Below, one piece after another: positions 1 through 3,530 of a DNA stretch of 5,033 nucleotides (its first letter is position 1; each line of letters starts with the position of its first letter). The position numbers were made by a program, and so were the translations under genes. The stretch covers positions 1 through 5,033 of the forward strand of contig CAMLDA010000049.1 of NCBI GenBank assembly GCA_946478715.1. The letters are read 5' to 3'. This stretch comes from an uncultured Candidatus Saccharibacteria bacterium. Lineage in GTDB: Bacteria; Patescibacteria; Saccharimonadia; Saccharimonadales; UBA10212. The notes below the pieces were generated by a model. The model was not told where the DNA came from. It ran no database searches and saw only the letters and a program-made list of their open reading frames with translations.

Positions 1-556
1 CCCTTTCGCGGTAGGCGCCGGTAGCCGTATCTACGGATATGATATCGCCGGTCTTTATAAAGGCCGGTACTTTCACGGTGATTCCGGTTTCCAGCCGGGC
101 ATCTTTGGTAATGGCGCTGCTGGTGTCGCCTCGCACAGCGTTTTCCGCGTATTCCACTTTGAGAGGTACGTTTTTGGGCAGCTCCACGCTGATAATCCGG
201 CCGTCAAAGAATTGCGCCGTCACGTTGTCGCCTTCTTTCATAAAGCCGGCTTTGTCTTCCATGGCCTCGGCTTCCAGCTCGAACTGGTCATAAGTTCCCG
301 GGTCCATAAAGTAGAACCGGCCGCTGTCGTTATACAGGTATTGCAGGGTGCGGTTGCTGACATCCGCGCTGTCCACGGTGTCGCTGCCATGGAAAGTCTT
401 GGCCAGCACCTTGCCGTCAATCAAGCTTTTGATTTTGACGTTCACGGTGGAACCGCCCCGCCCCATTACTTTCTGGCTATATTCAGTCACTCTGTACGGC
501 ACCCCGTCCAGCTGAAAAATCGTCCCTTTTCGCAAGTTCGTAATAGATAATGCCAT
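1..556 (-). CDS. efp: Elongation factor P, 3' end cut by window edge
   Basis: EF-P binds the ribosome between the P and E sites and relieves stalling at polyproline stretches. About 185 residues are visible. They run from the N-terminal KOW-like domain (MALSITNLRKGTIF, residues 1-14), through the middle OB domain (RTLQYLYND, then FMDPGTYDQ), to the C-terminal OB domain (KDARLETGITVKVP, then VDTATGAY). Family members are about 185-190 residues long, so only a few C-terminal residues are missing. The loop that reaches the peptidyl-transferase centre reads VMGRGGST, with Arg33 at the position of the modified Lys34 of E. coli, and it lacks the preceding Pro of the usual PGKG. The ATG overlaps the upstream gene's stop as TAATG and has only a weak GGA nearby, so translational coupling is likely. 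It is the last visible gene of the rpsF operon. Identification is very secure. Confidence 0.97.
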   Translation of the reverse strand, partial: MALSITNLRKGTIFQLDGVPYRVTEYSQKVMGRGGSTVNVKIKSLIDGKVLAKTFHGSDTVDSADVSNRTLQYLYNDSGRFYFMDPGTYDQFELEAEAMEDKAGFMKEGDNVTAQFFDGRIISVELPKNVPLKVEYAENAVRGDTSSAITKDARLETGITVKVPAFIKTGDIISVDTATGAYRER

Positions 557-888
557 TATTCCAAACCATCCTTTATCTGTTCAATCTGGGCCGTCAGGTG
601 GGCCACGTCTATTGGCCCGAAAACGTTGAATTCGCTGGCCCTTAGTATCCTCTGCCGGGCCTGCTCCAGCCATTTTTTAGCTGAGGCGGCATTTTGCAGC
701 TGTTCATCCCTCATCTCTGACAATTCGTAGTCCACAGTGTAAACCCTGGCGTCGCTTAAGAACTGCCGCAATTCCTCTACCGCCTTCCGGCCCTTCTGGT
801 TAACTGCGTCCCAATCCGTTCCGCGCAATATCATATTCACCTGTGTCTCAACCTGTTTCACCAGGCCGCCGGGCGAATAATCAGCCAT
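556..888 (-). CDS. Small conserved-context protein of unknown function (110 aa)
   Basis: I do not recognise this protein. The chosen ATG at 888 gives 110 residues, starting MADYSPGG. It looks soluble and mostly helical, rich in Glu, Gln, Lys and Arg, with no signal peptide, membrane segment or Cys cluster. A central stretch (YELSEMRDEQLQNAASAKKW) could form a long amphipathic helix or short coiled coil. The start overlaps the end of rpsR by 8 nt (ATGGCTGA) and its stop shares one base with the efp start. It is therefore locked between two translation genes and probably translated by coupling, since no Shine-Dalgarno precedes the ATG. A GTG at 924 would add 12 residues but would lie deeper inside rpsR and is less likely. 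Context suggests a role linked to translation, but that is inference only. Confidence 0.82.
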   Translation of the reverse strand: MADYSPGGLVKQVETQVNMILRGTDWDAVNQKGRKAVEELRQFLSDARVYTVDYELSEMRDEQLQNAASAKKWLEQARQRILRASEFNVFGPIDVAHLTAQIEQIKDGLE

Positions 889-1084
889 TGGCGACAAACG
901 GCAGTAAGGCGATGTGGCGGGCACGCTTGATTGCGCGGGCCAGCTGGCGCTGTTTGCTCTCGGTCAGGCCGGTCTTTTTACGGGATTCTATCTGTCCGTA
1001 CTGGTTAACGTAGCGCAGCAAGGTCTTAAAGTCCTTGTAGTCAAAGTAGGCTACGTCTGTCTTTGATTTAAATATCTTTGCCAT
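881..1084 (-). CDS. rpsR: 30S ribosomal protein S18
   Basis: S18 is a small 30S-platform protein that pairs with S6 on 16S rRNA. The 67-residue product has the family features in order: FDYKDFKTLLRYVNQYGQI (residues 14-32), the basic SRKKTGLT stretch (34-41), and the signature QRQLARAIKRARHIALLPF (45-63). It is short for the family, mainly because the N-terminal tail is brief. An AAGGAG Shine-Dalgarno at 1095-1090 sits 5 nt before the ATG, a useful yardstick for the problematic rpsF start. The gene starts 14 nt after the ssb stop, and its TGA overlaps the next gene by 8 nt. The rpsF-ssb-rpsR order is widely conserved in bacteria. Confidence 0.98.
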   Translation of the reverse strand: MAKIFKSKTDVAYFDYKDFKTLLRYVNQYGQIESRKKTGLTESKQRQLARAIKRARHIALLPFVANG

Positions 1085-1098
1085 TGATTCTCCTTAAT

Positions 1099-1566
1099 TT
1101 AGAACGGTATGTCGTCCAGGTTTATCGGTTCGTCCCCGATATCCTCTATGACGACATCTTCATCTTTCTTGCTGGATTTCTTGGGCGCCGGGGCTGCCGC
1201 GGCGGGCTCATCGGCTGAGCCTACGGAACCGCCGCCAGGGCCGCCCAGGAAGGTCACGTCGTTAGCGACCACTTCCACTTTGCTGCGCTTCTGGCCTTCC
1301 TGCTCCCAGCTGCGGCTTTGCAGCCGGCCGGAAACCAGCGCCGGGCGGCCTTTGCTTAGGTACTGCGCCACGCGCTCTCCCAAAGGCCCCCATGCGACTA
1401 TATCTATGTAATCGGTGGCTTCCACCCAATTGCCTTCAGCGTTCTTGTAGCTGCGGTTCAGCGCCAGGCTGAAACCGCAGACCGTCGCGCCGCTGGGCGT
1501 GGTGCGCAGCTCCGGATCCCGCGTTAGGTTGCCCATCAGTGTTACTTGGTTGAAACTTCGTGCCAT
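1099..1566 (-). CDS. ssb: Single-stranded DNA-binding protein
   Basis: SSB coats single-stranded DNA during replication, repair and recombination. The 155-residue protein has an N-terminal OB fold (about residues 1-107). It opens MARSFNQVTLMGNLTRDPELR and includes FSLALNRSYKN, the aromatic-rich TDYIDIVAWGPLGERVAQYL segment, and KGRPALVSGRLQSRSWE. A flexible Gly/Ala/Pro/Lys-rich linker follows (about 108-148), then an acidic tail ending DDIPF at 151-155. That C-terminal tip is the docking motif for partner proteins in bacterial SSBs. A GAGGGAG Shine-Dalgarno lies 6 nt before the ATG. The gene starts 29 nt after rpsF, and rpsR follows 14 nt later, so it is the middle gene of the ribosomal operon. 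Length and domain layout are normal. Confidence 0.98.
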   Translation of the reverse strand: MARSFNQVTLMGNLTRDPELRTTPSGATVCGFSLALNRSYKNAEGNWVEATDYIDIVAWGPLGERVAQYLSKGRPALVSGRLQSRSWEQEGQKRSKVEVVANDVTFLGGPGGGSVGSADEPAAAAPAPKKSSKKDEDVVIEDIGDEPINLDDIPF

Positions 1567-1595
1567 GTCCTACTCCCTCGTTTGATTCAATTGTA

Positions 1596-2009
1596 CTATT
1601 CTTCTTCGGTTTCGCTATCTTCGCGCTCATCGCGCTCGGCAGCTTTCTTAGCCTTTTCGGCGCGGGCGGCTTCGGCTTTAGCCATAGCCTTCAGGTCCGG
1701 TTTGGTTATCAGGAAGCGGACGATCTCGTCGGTTATGTTGAATGTCTGCTCAACCTTGGCGACGTTTTCGGCCGGCATATCCACCGTATAAAAAACATAG
1801 ACGGCGAACTCCTGCTTCTTGATAGGATAGGCCAGCTTGCGCTTGCCCCAGTTGTCGGTTTTGGTAATTTCGCCCTTGTTGTCGGCGATGATTTTTTTGA
1901 TACGGTTTTCAGCTTTTTCCAGGTCTATCTCAAGATCAGGGTGATAAAGCACCGCTATTTCGTAAGTATTGATACGAACTCCTTCCTTTGGTCTCGGGCC
2001 AGCCGCCAT
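1596..2009 (-). CDS. rpsF: 30S ribosomal protein S6 (start uncertain)
   Basis: S6 binds S18 and 16S rRNA on the 30S platform. The core begins at NTYEIAVLYHPDLE and contains the hallmark WGKRKLAYPIKKQEFAVYVF (residues 54-73 from the ATG used here) and VEQTFNITDEIVRFLI. A charged Ala/Lys/Glu tail ends SETEEE. The ATG at 2009 gives 137 residues but adds a 12-residue extension (MAAGPRPKEGVR) not expected in the family. In S6 proteins the initiator Met is normally three residues before the Tyr of the YE pair. Here that codon is ATC at 1973-1971, 5 nt after AAGGAG. A GTG at 2060 is also in frame but lies inside the promoter. I give the ATG as the nearest conventional start, while suspecting that translation begins at 1973. 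It is the first gene of the operon. Confidence 0.95.
   Translation of the reverse strand: MAAGPRPKEGVRINTYEIAVLYHPDLEIDLEKAENRIKKIIADNKGEITKTDNWGKRKLAYPIKKQEFAVYVFYTVDMPAENVAKVEQTFNITDEIVRFLITKPDLKAMAKAEAARAEKAKKAAERDEREDSETEEE
1979..1988 (-). promoter_or_regulatory. Strong Shine-Dalgarno inside the annotated rpsF 5' end
   Basis: On the minus strand the bases read AAAGGAAGGAG, including a full AAGGAG at 1984-1979. Five nucleotides later comes ATC (1973-1971), the codon aligned with the usual S6 initiator. The rpsR gene in the same operon has the same AAGGAG with the same 5-nt gap before its ATG. By contrast the ATG at 2009 has only CAGG about 11 nt upstream. The site therefore argues for initiation at ATC. 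It could also be chance, because the same bases encode Lys-Glu-Gly-Val in frame. Confidence 0.6.
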
Positions 2010-2022
2010 GGATGCGCTGACC
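1997..2022 (-). promoter_or_regulatory. Candidate rpsF leader hairpin (possible S6:S18 autoregulatory site)
   Basis: On the minus-strand RNA, GGUCAGC (2022-2016) pairs with GCUGGCC (2003-1997), including one G-U pair. GC (2015-2014) continues the stem with GC (2006-2005), leaving one bulged G. The 7-nt loop holds the ATG at 2009. The 3' arm is followed at once by a G with the reading CCG (1997-1995). Many bacteria carry an S6:S18-binding rpsF leader in which a hairpin displays a CCG trinucleotide, so this is a plausible divergent example. I could not find the expected lower closing stem, so the assignment is tentative. The hairpin itself is directly visible. Confidence 0.35.
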
Positions 2023-2044
2023 TGAATTAGTTTATTGCTCGATA

Positions 2045-2073
2045 ATTTTACCGCATTCACCCCTGTTAGTCAA
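2045..2073 (-). promoter_or_regulatory. Sigma-70 type promoter of the rpsF operon
   Basis: On the minus strand, TTGACT (2073-2068) is followed after exactly 17 nt by TAAAAT (2050-2045), each one base from the sigma-70 consensus. The DNA upstream of the -35 (about 2090-2107) is AT-rich, which could serve as an UP element. Transcription would start near 2040-2037, leaving about 29 nt before the ATG at 2009 or about 65 nt before the ATC at 1973. This placement excludes the in-frame GTG at 2060 as the S6 start. Confidence 0.8.
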
Positions 2074-2124
2074 CGCCCGAGATTGCTAAAGTTTAGAAAT
2101 AATCGTACTGTGATTTTAGGCTCA

Positions 2125-2160
2125 GGTCGCTTGGGTAACCTCGCGGGGAGCCAATCGACC
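2125..2160 (+). other. Inverted repeat in the leader of the first membrane gene
   Basis: GGTCG (2125-2129) pairs with CGACC (2156-2160). After one mismatch TTGG (2131-2134) pairs with CCAA (2151-2154), and inside that CTC (2140-2142) pairs with GAG (2148-2150). It lies between the rpsF promoter and the plus-strand gene at 2198. It may be a leader structure for that gene or an operator-like dyad between divergent genes. No known riboswitch class was recognised, and I saw no convincing plus-strand promoter in 2074-2197. Confidence 0.4.
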
Positions 2161-2178
2161 TTCGACATACGAATCTTC

Positions 2179-2188
2179 GTCCCCTAAG
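2179..2188 (+). repeat. 10-bp direct repeat, copy 1 (GTCCCCTAAG)
   Basis: The same ten bases recur at 2838-2847, so the two copies lie on either side of the GC-rich membrane gene. This copy overlaps the end of a small dyad, ACGAA-TC-TTCGT (2169-2180), and runs into the AAGGGAGG Shine-Dalgarno of that gene. It may be a duplicated regulatory sequence or a trace of insertion. Confidence 0.5.
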
Positions 2189-2197
2189 GGAGGCAGG

Positions 2198-2761
2198 ATG
2201 CTTATTGAAATCATCTTCAACAAGCCCGCCCGCCTCCTGGATTTTCTGGGGAGGCTGGCCATGCGGCCGTTCCGGCGGCCGCTGTGGTGGACTCACCGCA
2301 GGCTTGACGAGCACATTCTCGAGCGCCCCGGCTTCCCGGGAAGCTTGTGGCGGCTGTTCCACAAGCCCGACTGGCAGCGCAGCGCCAAGTTCAGCGCCCG
2401 GGTATGGGTGGTGAGCTTCGCGGTCTTCTGGCCGGCGGCGCGGCACTTCGGACACCCCTGGTGGGTGAATCTGGGGGTCACGCTGCTGGTCGACACCCTG
2501 GCCTACATCTTCCACAAGGAGTGGGTCTGGGCCCGGCGCGAAATCGAGCTCAGCCGCAGCGCCGCCCTGTCGTACACCTACACCGGCGTGACGTTCATGG
2601 GGAACCTCGGTTTCGCGTGGTACCTCCTGAACGAGACTTCGCTGGGGAACGCGCCGTCCAAGGTGGTGATGGGGGTATTCGGGGTGCTCATCAACCCGCT
2701 CGTCTTCCTGTTCCGCGACAAGGTCGCCCTGCGCGACTGTTCGAAGGCCGACAAGGCGTGA
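2198..2761 (+). CDS. GC-rich multi-pass membrane protein, function unknown
   Basis: A 187-residue protein starting MLIEIIFNKPARLLDFLG. After a basic, Trp/Arg-rich N-terminal part (1-62) come about four membrane segments: roughly 66-83 (ARVWVVSFAVFW), 89-106 (WWVNLGVTLLVDTLAYIF), 124-144 (LSYTYTGVTFMGNLGFAWYLL) and 155-173 (VVMGVFGVLINPLVFLF). The segments pair, each pair ending in a helix followed by a charged turn (HKEWVWAR; FRDKVAL). This layout recalls the GtrA or DUF2061 type of small 4-helix proteins, but the resemblance is loose and I do not claim the family. A GGGAGG Shine-Dalgarno at 2188-2193 fixes the ATG. By hand count 25 of the first 30 codons end in G or C, against about 16 of 30 for efp, which suggests recent transfer from a GC-rich donor. 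A perfect hairpin follows the stop directly. Confidence 0.85.
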   Translation: MLIEIIFNKPARLLDFLGRLAMRPFRRPLWWTHRRLDEHILERPGFPGSLWRLFHKPDWQRSAKFSARVWVVSFAVFWPAARHFGHPWWVNLGVTLLVDTLAYIFHKEWVWARREIELSRSAALSYTYTGVTFMGNLGFAWYLLNETSLGNAPSKVVMGVFGVLINPLVFLFRDKVALRDCSKADKA

Positions 2762-2789
2762 GGCCCGGGATACTCGAATATCCCGGGCC
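2762..2789 (+). terminator. Perfect 11-bp GC-rich hairpin after the stop codon
   Basis: GGCCCGGGATA (2762-2772) and TATCCCGGGCC (2779-2789) are perfect reverse complements around a 6-nt loop, starting the base after the TGA of the upstream gene. Position and stability fit a transcription terminator or 3'-end protector. There is no T-run on either side, so it is not a textbook intrinsic terminator. GC-rich bacteria often use such hairpins without a T-run, which would fit a foreign origin for this segment. Confidence 0.6.
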
Positions 2790-2807
2790 CGCGCCGGCAC
2801 CAAAGGG

Positions 2808-2816
2808 TGTTATAAT
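2808..2816 (+). promoter_or_regulatory. Extended -10 promoter upstream of the gtrA-like gene
   Basis: TGTTATAAT combines the TGn extension with a perfect TATAAT. No -35 match is visible 16-18 nt upstream, where the sequence is GC-rich, which is usual for extended -10 promoters. Transcription would start near 2823, at the edge of the GACAAG/CTTGTC dyad, giving a leader of about 100 nt before the gtrA-like start. I found no better promoter in the AT-rich stretch 2848-2905. Confidence 0.55.
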
Positions 2817-2822
2817 GCTTGT

Positions 2823-2840
2823 GACAAGATTCAGCTTGTC
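2823..2840 (+). promoter_or_regulatory. Small dyad at the predicted transcription start
   Basis: GACAAG (2823-2828) and CTTGTC (2835-2840) form a 6-bp inverted repeat around ATTCAG, next to the extended -10 and running into the second GTCCCCTAAG copy. It could be a repressor operator or a hairpin at the 5' end of the mRNA. No known operator consensus was recognised. Confidence 0.4.
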
Positions 2841-2847
2841 CCCTAAG
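2838..2847 (+). repeat. 10-bp direct repeat, copy 2 (GTCCCCTAAG)
   Basis: Identical to 2179-2188. Both copies directly follow a short dyad whose own sequence differs between the two sites. Here the sequence after it is AT-rich and unlike copy 1, so only the ten bases are shared. Confidence 0.5.
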
Positions 2848-2908
2848 ATTTTGAATATCAGACACTTGTTTCCAAAATCCGAATAATAATTTAACCCTTG
2901 CGGGGTGT

Positions 2909-2914
2909 GGAGGG
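2909..2914 (+). promoter_or_regulatory. Shine-Dalgarno setting the gtrA-like start at a TTG
   Basis: GGAGGG lies 5 nt before TTG at 2920 and 8 nt before a second TTG at 2923. A GTG at 2905 opens the same frame but sits upstream of this site and has no ribosome-binding sequence of its own. The functional start is therefore probably one of the two TTG codons. Confidence 0.6.
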
Positions 2915-2919
2915 CATTT

Positions 2920-3363
2920 TTGTTGCGCTTACGATCTCTTTTTTACTCGAATAAAAATAAAGCCATAAAAATTATAAGGTCGCATTTTTTGCGCTGGGCA
3001 AGGTTCAGCGCCATAGGCGGCGTTCTGAACGGCATCAGCTTTGGCATCCTGTTCGTGCAAGTACATAACGGCATCAAGCCGCCTTTCGCGTAATTGGTAG
3101 AGAATGTCTTTATGCTGCAGCTCGGCTTTGCCTTGAACCGCTACATAGTTTTTGGCGATCGCACGCTGCCTTTCTGGCCGGCCATATTCAAATGGAACGC
3201 CTTTAAGTCGGTGACTTTCGTCTTAGGGCAAGGCCTATACTTTTTATTGGTCCAGGTGGCAGGCCTGCAGTATATGCTGGCCAGTGTTACCGTTGCCGCT
3301 ACTTTCGGAATATTCAGCTACGCTATAAGTAACGGTTGGGCCTTCGCAAAGCAAAACTCTTAG
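2920..3363 (+). pseudogene. GtrA-family membrane protein gene with in-frame TAA
   Basis: GtrA-family proteins are small 4-helix membrane proteins thought to help move polyprenyl-linked sugars across the membrane for surface glycan modification. Here one frame encodes both halves: a 57-residue N-terminal part (helix 1 in RFSAIGGVLNGISFGILF), then TAA at 3091-3093, then 89 residues. The second part includes NVFMLQLGFALNRYIVFGDR, KSVTFVLGQGLYFLLV and ATFGIFSYAISNGWAFAK. The repeated pattern 'helix, then N-x-x-aromatic-x-F' is the GtrA signature. Read through, the product is about 147 residues, normal for the family. The TAA falls where GtrA proteins often have Tyr, so a single change from TAT or TAC explains it. 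A TTG directly follows the stop, but with no Shine-Dalgarno, so re-initiation would be weak. An assembly error or a two-piece protein cannot be excluded. Confidence 0.8.
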
Positions 3364-3397
3364 GTTCTAGTTACTTCAAAAATTCTAGCGAGTCCTA

Positions 3398-3518
3398 TTA
3401 CTTTCCAGGAGCTCTCGGAGACGGCTTAAGCTTGGTGCCCGCTGAAAGCGGGCTTAAGCCGTCGAGAGGCAGGCGCGATGCGCCGCCGGAGCACATCGAC
3501 GCCGGTTCTGGAAAGTAA
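3398..3518. other. 121-nt element able to fold as a three-way junction
   Basis: The ends, TTACTTTCCAG (3398-3408) and CTGGAAAGTAA (3508-3518), form an 11-bp perfect inverted repeat. Inside are two nested hairpins. Helix A uses CTCTC/GAGAG (3412-3416, 3464-3468), GACGGCTTAA/TTAAGCCGTC (3420-3429, 3454-3463) and GCCCGCT/AGCGGGC (3437-3443, 3447-3453), with one-sided bulges of 3 and 7 nt and a GAA loop. Helix B uses GGCG/CGCC (3472-3475, 3500-3503) and CGATGCGC/GCACATCG (3476-3483, 3491-3498). On the minus strand helix B's one mismatch becomes a G-U pair. Only a few bases are left unpaired at the junction. It sits between the convergent gtrA-like and ftsK genes. It could be a bidirectional terminator, a small RNA, or a MITE-like element with 11-bp terminal repeats. 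No known RNA family was recognised. Confidence 0.6.
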
Positions 3519-3530
3519 AAGCGGCGAGCG

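Noticed and set aside
1596..2060. GTG at 2060 as the S6 start
   Set aside because: The codon falls between the -35 and -10 of a near-consensus promoter reading the same way, so it would not be in the mRNA.
2051..2060. Mini-ORF ATG CGG TAA following AGGGG upstream of rpsF
   Set aside because: It also lies within the promoter spacer, so it should not be transcribed from that promoter.
2125..2190. Possible tRNA or riboswitch in the 2074-2197 gap
   Set aside because: There is pairing, but no T-loop, anticodon stem or known riboswitch core on either strand.
2093..2803. Long minus-strand open frame (236 codons) opposite the GC-rich membrane gene
   Set aside because: It is antisense to a gene with good Shine-Dalgarno, membrane segments and codon bias. 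High GC makes long shadow frames, and the translation is Arg/Pro-rich with no domain pattern.
2347..2886. Plus-strand open frame of 179 codons overlapping the membrane gene
   Set aside because: It is an out-of-frame shadow that runs through the hairpin and promoter region; its composition is low-complexity Arg/Gly/Pro.
3412..3468. Simple intrinsic terminator for ftsK or the gtrA-like gene
   Set aside because: The inner hairpin is strong but no T-run follows on either strand; the larger three-way-junction description accounts for more of the sequence.
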